From Lactarius indigo (lineage: Eukaryota > Basidiomycota > Agaricomycetes > Russulales > Russulaceae): 64,000 nucleotides of DNA. A program made the position numbers and the translations under genes. The notes below the pieces were generated by a model. The model was not told the origin of the DNA. It saw nothing but the letters and a program-made list of their open reading frames with translations, and searched no databases. The DNA is taken from NCBI GenBank assembly GCA_025766275.1, contig JAFKAC010000112.1:1-64000 (forward strand), in the 5' to 3' direction. Positions 25,613-35,800 of the stretch are shown here, one piece after another (within the stretch, counting starts at the first letter, position 1; each line of letters begins with the position of its first letter).

Positions 25613-28600
25613 CTAACCTTGGTGGTGCTGCAACAAGTAGGGTTGATAATGGAATGGAGTATGCACCCGCGAGTATTGTTGTCCCATAAATAATTCAGGT
25701 TCGCGGATAGTAGCCGCGTATTGTTCCTCACTGGGGTTGTTTTCAGACGTTGGGGTGACCAAGAGGTTGATCATCGATGGCGCTTCCCCGAAGGAGTTGC
25801 TTTGAGTACGTAGACGAGGGTGAGGGGGATCTGAGGCAGTAGGAGGCGCAAGCTTGGCATCGAGGTCGCTCAGCCTCCCAATCAGCGCGTCCACCCAAGC
25901 GCCCTTCACGAGGCCGTGACGGCCATCTTCGCCTTCGCTCATCTGTTTGAGTAACAACAGGCACTGTTGGAGCGCTTCACTGGAATGCCCGATCACCGAC
26001 TCAGACGACCCCCAGGGCTCTGCAGGCGGGTCTTCCGGTAGACTGTCCTGGACGACCCTCGCTAAGATGTCTAGCGTCTCCGAAGCTTCACGTCCGAAAG
26101 TCTCCGGAGTGGATGTTTCCTGATGAGCGAGCTTGGCCAGGCTATCAAGCATAGTGAGCAAATTCGCAAGCTCCGTCGGTCCGGGGCTGACTAGGGGAAG
26201 GCCGGGCCGCCAGAACGGGCCTAGGGCCTTCTGTAAAAAGGCCAATTCCCCGTCGGACATGGTCGGATTCCTTGATCGATGGCGGATGTCCTCCACGACT
26301 TTTGTAGCGAGCAGCGAGTTGATACATAACACCATGACTCGAGTGTCGGCGTCCCCATCTGCCGAAAGGAGGCCCATGTCGTTCGGGTCGGCAAATAGCC
26401 TCTGGAAGTGTTCAGGAATAGGTCTTTTGTGGGGGTCAGTACAATATGCCCTTGCATATGACCAGATTGCTGCGAGGCAAACATGGAGACGGTTTTTTCG
26501 GACATCGGGGCCCAGAGTGGACTTCCCTGGAAGACATGCCTTGAAGAACTTGCGCAGACGAGGGGCTAGTGTAGACTCGCTTCCGCTTAAAGGGGCCATC
26601 AGATCGAGCATGTTGTCAAGGGATGCATCGGAGACATCAGAGTCAAAAAGAGTGGGGATGCGAGCAACAAAGGCTTCAAACTCGTCGTCCTCATAGAGTT
26701 CGGCAAGTGTCGAGGCCAGTGCTTCCTTGTCCATCAATGGCGCTGCGCTGATCGTACTGGACAGGAAATTATGCGGCGTACCATCTTCATGCGTTGTCAA
26801 CTGTACCTCTTCATCGGGGCCGTGAATATGCGCGGATGAGTCGGAATGGGGGTGTGAACTTGCGTGCTCCGCAAGCTTGGTGTCAAGGCCTTCAAGTATC
26901 TTGACCAATGAATCCAACGCGTCACTTCTCATGAGGCCGCCAAGGTGGGTGCCTGCACCACATTGTTCGGACAGCGTCAGACACCGTTTGAGTAATCCCT
27001 GGGCACGTTTGAGAACTGATAGATCGGGTCCCTGGTGTTTCGTTGAGGGAAGAGATGAAATGGTGTCTACGACATCTTCAACCAGGATATTCATCGTGTC
27101 GAGAACCTCGTGGCCAAGCGTCCCGCCTGCGGGCATGTACTCTTTAGTGACTTTCTCTAAGTCGCCCAGCATCGAGTCTAGGTTCGTGAGCTGTGTTGGC
27201 TTGTGACCAGCCAAGTCAAGTCGCCACAATGGGCCCAGTGCCTTCTTGAGAAACACCAGTTCTCCTTCCGAGACTTGGGGACTTGCTGTTTGGCTACGCA
27301 TCTCCTCCGTAAGTCTCGCAACAAGGAGCGAACCCATACATAGCACCATAACTTTAGTATGAACGTCGTCGTTTGCCAAAAGAATGTTCATCTCGTTTTC
27401 ATCGGCGAACAGCCCTCGGAAGCACTTGGACATAGGGATCCCTTTCGAGTTGGGTCGCTTATAAGCCTTCGTATAGTACCAGATAGCTGTAAGGCATATG
27501 TCGAGACGGTTCTTGCCGACATCGGGGTCTATACCAGACGTAGTTGGCAGACATGTCTTCAGAAGGCCACCAAGTCGCACCGCGAGGATGGAATCGTTAC
27601 CATTTGATGGAGAATCCATGAGGCCAAGCATCGTTCGCAAGGCTTCGGGGACCACGCGCGAGTCGAAAAATCCCGGGATACGCGAAATGTAATCTTCAAC
27701 TTCCCTGTCTTCGTCGAGCCTCGAAAGTGTCCAGATCAGCATTTCTCTGTCCACCAGTGACGAGACTTTGATTGCGTTTGACACAACACGTTGGTGTAGC
27801 CCTTCGCTGAACCAGTGCTTATGGGTCGCGATCTGTTTCACCAGTTTCTCTTTGTCCAAAAGAGGCGCGATAGTCGTGGACGCCCCCCTGTAAACTCGTC
27901 CCCATAATCCCCATGAGTGCCGAAGGAAGCCATCGAGGCTAGTCGCGAATGCACCCGTAAAAACCAACGTGATAACGGCTAGCAGCTGCGACAGTCTCCA
28001 GAATAAACCGGTGAATGGAGTGCGGTAAGGACAGCTGAAGATAATGTTTGGGATGATTGTCATAGCCGCATATACGGACACAAACAGTCCGATCCATCCG
28101 ATGAACACCCAGGCAACGGTTTGGTTGAACAGGAGGAAGAAGTCGACAAGGCCAGCGAAGAAAAGAAATACGGATATATGAAGTAACATTGGGATTGCCT
28201 CCACCACTTGTCTCATCCGAAAATGTTCCATCCCAGTGAACAGGAAGGTGCGTACTCGTGCGCGCTCATGTGGCATGTCATGAAGGTACGAGAATGCCAT
28301 ATGCCGTCTGATGCACTGCTGGATCAGCGTGGCGAGAAGGGCACAGGTTATGCTGATGGCCAGGCTGAGGAGCCATAGGATATTAACGCGGACGGCTGAG
28401 GGTAGGTTGGGTGGGGAGTTACTGAGAGGGGGTGGGGTGGGCAAGGTGGTTCCGTTCGAGATGCCAACGAGTTGTTGTGACATTTGGGAAAGTAGAGTGA
28501 CAGTCTGATCACTTGAATCGACCGACAATTTCTTATAACTTTCGATTACGAACGCTGCGACGGTCGCAGAGAACAGACCGGTCTATTGAAAGAGTTAATT

Positions 28601-29441
28601 TAAAGAGACATGCAGATTGGAAGAGACGAACAAAGACAAGAACGCCGTCGGTGTCACTTTTCAAGTGGTCGGTTATCTCTCGGTCGTACTTCTCAATTTG
28701 AGAGAGAAATAGCGTCCACATTTGTCTCGAGGGATCCCCGAAGATTTCCCCTTGAAAAAGTAGCAAGACGCGTCAAGACCCTGTCTTACTTCCCTATAAA
28801 AGCAATTTACCTGGGCCGTAATTCACGCCTTGGGAACGAGTGGTATTTCCTAGACGAAGATTGAGCACTTTGGAGACGTCACGAGAACAAGGTGCCACTA
28901 ACCCGGGATCTGAGACGTGTCCTGTCTCACGGAAGGTGTTTGTCTACGGGTATTCGTGGGATCTAGGTGCATCGTGAGAAACGTGATCGTTAAAAGGCAA
29001 ATTCCGCGCACCTTCTCGTTCAGTATTCTGTACCTGCAAAACGACTGACGTAGGACGAACTGACTCTGGTATACGTATGTCGATACATGAATCCAGTATT
29101 GTCAACATCAACTCACCTCCGCGTTCAGTCGTACCGTCCGGCATCCCAACGCTTACGGGATGTGGGAGTGAAAGGCCAAGATCTGAACAACATATCGAGG
29201 TCAGCGGGCGAACGATAATGGCGCTGGTTCACGGCCGGACCTTGGTATACGCTCGCATGTCTTATGGATCCCAGAAGTTCTGCGTGTTGTTGCCCACCAG
29301 AAGTTGGACCTAGGACGTCAAGAATAAACAACTCGACCAACAGTGCTAGAAGATGATGGATATACTAGATGTGCCCACATCAGGTGGTAGCTCTGACACC
29401 TGCCCCTGCTCAAGGTCGACATCGTGGTCGGGAAGAGACAT
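25613..29441 (-). CDS. Long DUF6535-family membrane protein with duplicated C-terminal module
   Basis: Probable ATG at 29441 (MSLPDHDVDLEQGQV). Later exons are 28750-28632 (IFGDPSRQMWTLFLSQIEKY to TDGVLVF) and 28582-25613 (TGLFSATVAAFVIESYKKL to the stop, 989 codons without interruption). One or two short 5' exons between 29441 and 28811 are not fully resolved; an exon ending QGVNYGP at 28811 is likely. Four or more hydrophobic helices occupy the first 250 residues of the main exon. Two soluble repeats follow: one from LIWTLSRLDEDREVEDYISR, the other from LASTLAELYEDDEFEAFVAR. Each carries FFDS/LFDS, a central KNRL.VCL.AIW.Y block, SEGEL/SDGEL and ETLGHE-like landmarks. It is the best-preserved copy of the local array. 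Biochemical role unknown. Confidence 0.82.
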
Positions 29442-31140
29442 GGCAGGGATGAGCCGTAACGGGAAATTGGGGTCACGACTTATATGGGGATTGGAGTTGG
29501 TCATTGATTAACCTGATGTAGGTTATCAATGCGGCGGAGCGCACGATGGGGTTCGTGAAGCGTCCATTCCTTGTGCCAGCACGCTCTGCCGTCAAAGTAC
29601 ATGTTTCTCACGAAGGCGCCCGCACCGAAGCTGTCAGAAAACAATTAGGTCGCAATCAACCTCACTCGGAGATCTTCGAGATCATTTTGTGACGCAGAAC
29701 GCGGATCCCTCCCACACAGGTGAGCTCGCATAATCTAGACCGGATGGTCGCTGGCTGCCATCAGTCATTTCCTGGGGATCGAAGGGAAAGCATGCGAACT
29801 GAGGAAGTCGAAGAACAACAGACGACATTTGCTGCCGCATGGCCAATCGATCACATGCACCAACCTGAAATTTCAAATTTCAAGCACAGGGCAGCGGCGG
29901 ACACGGCGGAAATGCAATCTTTCCCTTTCTAGGAAAGTGGGCTTTGCTGTAATCTGATGGGCGCTCTAGTCTGAATTACCAGGCTAATTTAGTGTGACTC
30001 CCAACTGTGCAAGGGCCAGTTCGCTGTCTGTTCAATGACTGATGGAACCGGCCTCACCTGACATGTGTGTGATGTGACCGGGATACTGCAACTCAGACTC
30101 ACACCGGCACTTCACGGTGCGTTGGTCCTGTAAATTCACTGGTACAGCATCTCATAGAATGGCTTAGCTGCGCGATCAGCTCACTTAGTTGAGGAGACAG
30201 GCGGACTTGAAATAGGACGAACTACGTGTATCTGTGCCGTCGTGACGCTTGGTTTGCGCCCCACAGTAATTGCACATGTGTTTATGACAAGCAGACGTCA
30301 TTAGCCTGGGCCAGACTCCTCCACATAATGCTACCCCAGTCGCGGGACGCGTCGGTCTCGAGATTGGCTTTAGATCTGAGAAGAGTTGCTTGGACCACGG
30401 ACGAGTTGATGGTGCTGGCACGACGCTTAATCACGTTGCCGGTGAGCTATATAGTATACCCTTGTCAATGGCTATACCAGACTATCACCACTGCGTCGAC
30501 AACGAGTACTGTACCACCGGGGTACACCGAGAGGGTGAGAGCACCTGTGGAGCGTAATCGCTAGTGTGGTCCATGCCAAAACGATTTTCACAGATACATC
30601 CCAAGATAGTGTCAACGCAACAGATGGTGTGGTCATTGGCGCTGATATTTACTAGCGACTCACGGAGAAACCCAATTTTCTTGACAGCTTCGAAGGCCAC
30701 GTCTACAGTGATACCTCTAAGATCCGGAGTTCTCTAAATCTAGGCAGAATGTCGCACAGGTCATACTACGGAGGACATCCTCTTCTCCGTGTGTGCGTCC
30801 CATGACTTCAGCATTTTTGATTTCCCGCGTTTTTTTTGACTATTTTTTCTCCAGCAGACTGGTCTTCTTTCCGCGACTCTTTCGCTATTTGTCGTCGAAA
30901 GCTACGAGAGTTTGTTGCCGGACTCTGGCGAACAGACTGTCTCCGACAGCTTGTCACGACAGCTCGTGGGTATTGCAGAGAGTGCGCTTGTAGATTCGCT
31001 TCCACCTTCAGATCTTTAGATGCCAAGTCCGTCTTCTATCCGCGACTGAGCTAGCATCCTGTGGTCCCTGAGCCTGGGCCCGAACATCACGTATCCCATC
31101 AGGGCATTACTTTGGTGGCGGTGGCGGATCACGCTCAGTA
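29442..31140. other. Intergenic region, 1.7 kb
   Basis: Promoter side of the 25.6-kb DUF6535 gene followed by sequence without a supported gene. Frames at 30226-30564 and 30793-31054 have no recognisable features. Confidence 0.35.
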
Positions 31141-31149
31141 AAAAAGGAA

Positions 31150-31715
31150 AAGTCAGCCGATGTCGGCTGGTAGTCCGAAATAGTCACCGGGTAGTCAAAT
31201 GTAGTCAAATGACAAAATTTGACTATTTGCAAGATTTCCGACTTCGGTTGACTACAATTTGACTATATATTGACTACAAACGACTACAAATAGTTGGGTT
31301 CAGGGACTTTGCCGAAGTCAACCAAAGTCAATACGCGGGCAATCCGAGTAGTCCGTAGTCGTTTTTGGTCAATCAGTCATCTAGACAGGGTCATTTTAGG
31401 TATAATCCCGGTTGTCTGGTAGTCACATTAAGTCATTTACGATAAATCTGTAGTCAATTTCAGTCCGATTTGAATCATTCCGGGAACAATCCAAGTCTCC
31501 AAAAGTCACACCAAGTCATTGACAGACAAATCCATAGTCGGCGCCAGCACAATGTAAGTCATTTACCGTCAATTTAAGTCATTTGCCGTCAATTCGGGTC
31601 ACTCAGGTAGTCAGTTGCTGTCATTTACTGATCACTCGTAGTCGTCCCGCGTACTTTCTGGTCATTTCATAGTCAAATGGTAGTCAAATTTTTCGACCGG
31701 CAGTCATGCCAGGTC
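31150..31715. repeat. Tract dense in TAGTC / GACTA pentamers
   Basis: Over about 560 bp the pentamers TAGTC and GACTA and the variant AGTCA recur every 10-30 bases. Near the left end is TAGTCAAATGTAGTCAAATG followed by the complementary ATTTGACTA; the right end has the similar TAGTCAAATGGTAGTCAAAT. Bases between are not conserved, so it is not a simple tandem repeat. It sits just downstream (3') of the interrupted host gene. It could be a degenerate non-autonomous element or a protein-binding cluster; I cannot choose. Confidence 0.6.
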
Positions 31716-31815
31716 CGGTACTCTATGTGTATGTATGTCGGTAGGTCCAAATGCTAGTAAAAATCCCCCCAGAACTTGTCAAATACGAGCACAGTGGTGC
31801 GCAAATACTACTGTC

Positions 31816-32272
31816 CTACTGTCCTGCAGCGACTTGCTTTTGGGACCCCTTCTTCGGCGCAAGCTTGCGCTGGAATATGGAGTCAGTGTCGGATACCTCA
31901 GACAATGGTAGTCTTACCCTCCCGATAATTTCCGTGACGGTCGACTTGAGAATATGTGAGAATTCGGGGGAGTTGACAATGACCGCAATAAGATCTGTAC
32001 CAGTTACAGTGAATATGAAGGGGTTTAGTTGGGATGTACGACGTACCGTCCTTGCGCCTCGACTTTGGGGCACTGAGCTTGTTATCGCTGAACAAGGTCA
32101 GGAGCTCTGGCACTTGAAGGAGCTTGAGCGACGCGGCATCTGCGCGAGCGTCCTAAAGGCTGTGGGTGAGATAGTAGAATATACCTCCAAATGCTGACGC
32201 ACCTTGTCTAACCCCGCTGAAAGTCCCGTAGGTTCCGTGCTAACGGTGGGCTGCTGGTTGGTAGAGTCGGCT
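31816..32272 (-). pseudogene. 3' part of the host gene interrupted by the chromovirus
   Basis: Continuation of the gene whose 5' part lies at 40118-42436. The sixth exon resumes at 32267 directly after the target duplication and runs to 32203. Exon 7 is 32152-32047 and begins DARADAASLKLLQVPELL; exon 8 is 31994-31816 and contains LIAVIVNSPEFSHILKSTV and a lysine-rich tail. Introns of 50 and 52 bp have GT/AG ends, and the phases agree with the 5' part, so the frame was open before the insertion. Product not recognised. Confidence 0.7.
32268..32272. repeat. Target-site duplication, left copy (CGGCT)
   Basis: Five bases immediately outside the left LTR, matched exactly at 40118-40122. A 5-bp duplication is usual for Gypsy integrases. 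Confidence 0.92.
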
Positions 32273-32783
32273 TGTAACGCCGTCACGACGTTAGCTCGAC
32301 TTGAGCTCTATAGAGGCGGTAACAACTTAGCGAATATTCTGAAGGCACGAAGGCCCAGACGCGACAGAGTCTTGAAGACACGGAGGTCCAAGCGTGAGCA
32401 GAGGTGAACACTCGGAGGTGCACGACTTAATGGAGACGCGAGAGGAAGAAGACGTTGAAAGAGGAGACAAACAAGTGACGATTCAAGAAGACCAAGATGG
32501 CGTATCTTGGTCTCCACAAGACAGTTTAAATACACAAACGAGCAGGCTTAGAAGCGCTGCTATGAGTCACAGTAGGTAGCGTCCAACGTATCGCAGAAAC
32601 AACTTAAACCCTACTACTACTAGTACCTGTACTAGTGGCGTCGGTCATCAGTCAGCTATCGTACCCGTATCACCTATCGCACTGCCGTATCACCGTGGTT
32701 AAGTCCGCAACTAATCTACCTTACCGCCGTAGTTGCAACCGGTACAGTAAGGGTCCTTAGTCGTACAAGTCCGAAACGTAACA
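32273..32783 (-). repeat. Chromovirus 3' LTR
   Basis: 511 bp, TG...CA ends (TGTAACGCC at the left, GTAACA at the right, plus-strand reading). It reads the same as 39607-40117 in every stretch I compared. In element orientation this is the 3' copy, preceded by the polypurine tract. Confidence 0.93.
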
Positions 32784-32797
32784 TCACCTCCCTTTTT
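32784..32797 (-). promoter_or_regulatory. Polypurine tract of the chromovirus
   Basis: In element orientation AAAAAGGGAGGTGA abuts the 3' LTR. Purine runs here resist RNase H and prime plus-strand DNA synthesis in LTR retrotransposons. It lies inside the pol 3' untranslated sequence, just after the pol stop region. Confidence 0.75.
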
Positions 32798-32814
32798 AGC
32801 GTGAGACCCCAGGC

Positions 32815-35800
32815 TCATCGAAAGTCGCGGGCCGGCCAGTCGCGCTGTTCGTCGGCGATACGTTCTAACGCGGTGGCGCGCTCCAAACGGTAGATCGCGT
32901 CGCGCCGGTCGTCCTGTGCGCACTCGATCATAGCGCGAAGCTGACTCACCCGCGCCCTGAGCCGATCCAACTCGTAACTGGCCGCGCGGAAGCGCGTGAC
33001 CTCGGCGGTGAGCGACTCATCGTTGATACGATTGAGTGCGCGGTCGGTGATCTTGTCCGCCTCGAAGACGACAAGGTCCTCGTGCGGGTACGTGGGGCGG
33101 AGCGCCGCGGATACGTGGGGTTCGGCGTAGAAAGGCTTACCATAGACGTGCGGCGAGCCCGGTATAACTCCTAAGATAAGGGGGTCCGCCCCTCCAATGA
33201 TTTGGACGTGCGACGCGTCCCTCTCTACTCCGTCGGGCCCGGTGATGGGGTATCGAATGTGATGGGGTCGTCGGTTCGCCCGGAACCCTTCAGGCGCAAT
33301 GACATGCGCGGGGTCCTCGGCGGCGGTGAACGGACGGTGATCGGCGGCGCCAGGCACGCGCACACGTCCTCGATACATGGGGGACCCGTCGGAGTAGACG
33401 AGCCAGGGTGTGATGAGGGGATTATCAGGGTCGCGTTTCGTTCGAAGGAAGGTGTGTCTCGCCGGGTAATAATCTTCGTCGTCATGGCCAGCCTCAGCTG
33501 CCGCCATCGCTGCCGTCGCTCGCGCATCTCTCTCAGTCGGGCCGCTGCTGAGTCCAGCTGCTCCTTCTGCCACGCCGCCGCTACCCTCTTCCAACCCTCC
33601 AACTCGTACTCCATCAGCGCTTGAACGCTGGTCGTTGCTCGGGAAAATTCCGCGAACGCCGATGAGGTCGTCGCTTGGGGGGATAGCGGCGATGGGTTCG
33701 CGTTCGCCGCGATCGTTTCGGAAGACGTGGACGACGGCTCGGTCGTCGTCGGGGGTAGTTGTCGGGTCGGGGAATCTGGTGACGACGGTGGCCCATTCTT
33801 GTGCGGTGATAGGCCCCTCTGTCGGTGCAAGAGGTGCCCATGGCGTGAGCTGAGTGTTGGGTACTTCGGTGTCGCTGTCCTCAGCCAAGAGGGTGCGGGC
33901 GTCTTCTGCGAGGGAGTCGAGGAGTTGCGCCTGTGTGACATGTCGCAGAGGGGAAGTGGGCATGAGAGTGATAGTTGAGCGAAGGAAGAGGGGATGACTG
34001 TCCTCTGTCCGAGCGACTCCCACTTTATCTCTTTTACCGTGGGTCCGTGCTTCCTGATACAGGCGAAGCGCTTCCGGCGCAAAGACGTCATCTTTGTTGA
34101 CCCACTGGTTCTCCGAGTCTGGGTACCCCTTCCATTTGACCAGGTATTGAAGACGTCTCCCTCTGCCGAAGTGCCGAGCATCTAGAATGGCCTCGACCTC
34201 GTATTCTTCTTCCCCATCTACCAGTTCGGGCGGTGGTCGTGTGAAGTTTTCTCCGTGTAGGGAAGTTTGCTTGTACGGTGTGAGAAGATCGATGTGAAAC
34301 ACTGGGTGGATGTTCCACTGCGTGGGAAGTTCCAACCGATAGTTGTAAGGGGACATCACCTGTACCACCCGAAAGGGTCCGTGGCGTCGCGCCGCTAATT
34401 TTGCTGTAGGTTGATTGGTTCGAAGGTGTTTGCCTTCAAGCCATACAAGGTCGTTGATGCGGAATTTGGGCGTATCTCTGTTGCGCACCCATGACTCTTG
34501 CGCCTTCTGTATGAGACGCTGGGCGTTATCTCTAGCTTCTTTCAGCTGTGTCAGTCGTGCTGTTGCAAGGGGAATGGGAGATGGCTTATCCGTCCAATCC
34601 GCTTGTGGATTATACCCCATCAGGAGTTGGAACGGCGACTCTTTGGTGTGTTCGTGCGGCCAATTATTGTGCGCGAATTCGGCGATTGGTAGATAGGCTT
34701 CCCAGTTGTCTTGCCGCTCGTTTACCCAGAAGCGGAGGTATTGCTCCAGCCACTGGTTGGTTCGTTCGGACTGCCCGTCAGTACGCGGATGATATGCCGT
34801 TGATATGTTCTGTTGGATCCCCAGAATGCGGCATACTTCTCTAGTAAACTTAGACGTAAAGCGGGGGTCGCGGTCACTTATTATCTTGCGTGGCAATCCG
34901 AAGCGTCTGAACACCTGGGCGATGTACAGAGCCGCCGTTTCTTCTGCGGTGATTTCCTCTCGGCATGGGATGAAGACGGAGGCCTTGCTGCAGTCGTGGT
35001 CTGTGACAGTCAGTATACTGTCGTACCCCTTGGAGACGGGGAGTTTGGTGATGAAGTCTACCGCCACCGTGTGGAACGGCATGGCTTCTAGTATTGGCGT
35101 GATGGGATGCAGCGCGGCCCGTATGGGTCTTGTGTTGACCTTGTTCCTCTGACACTCTGCACAACCCTGTACGTACTCATATACGTCCTTTCGGAGTCGT
35201 GGCCACCAGTAGTGCCTCTCCAAGATGCGTTGAGTTTTCGCAATCCCCGGATGACCATGTACCGGTAAGTCGTGATGGTCATGTATTAGTACGCGTTGAG
35301 TCGATGCTGGTCCTGTGATTACGAACCTGCCGTCCTTGTACCACTCTCCTTGTATCTTTTTGAGATGATAAGGGTCGACCCACAGCTTGATCACCTGTTC
35401 GTCCTGCTGGTGACGCGGTTGTAGTAGGTTCGGGTTTGCGATGAAGGTTCGTGCGACGTTGAGAGTTCGTACGAAGATCTCGGGGGGTAGGACTACTACT
35501 TCGCTGTTGTCCTCGGCTCCTTGGTTGTAATCTGGTCGTCTCGACAGTGCGTCTGCCCGTCCGTTGTTCTTTCCCTTAATGTGATGAATTTCGAAGTCGT
35601 ACTCAGAGAGTTCAAGTACTTCCCTGGCGACTCGTCTGCTAATCTTCTGCGGAGACTTCCAGTATTGTAGGTTTAGATGGTCCGAATAGATTTTGATCTT
35701 GTGGGGAGCCCCTGCGAGGAGTGGTCGCCAGTTTCGCAGGGCCTTGACTATTGCGAGCAGCTCTAGGTCATAGATGTCGTAGTTTCTTTCGGCTTCAGAG

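Noticed and set aside
31751..32197. Plus-strand open frame of 148 codons
   Set aside because: It lies opposite exons 7-8 of the interrupted host gene, whose minus-strand exons keep frame and splice sites; this is a shadow.
32308..32579. Small frames of 61-75 codons, repeated at 39642-39913
   Set aside because: They are duplicated only because they lie in the two LTRs; no protein character.
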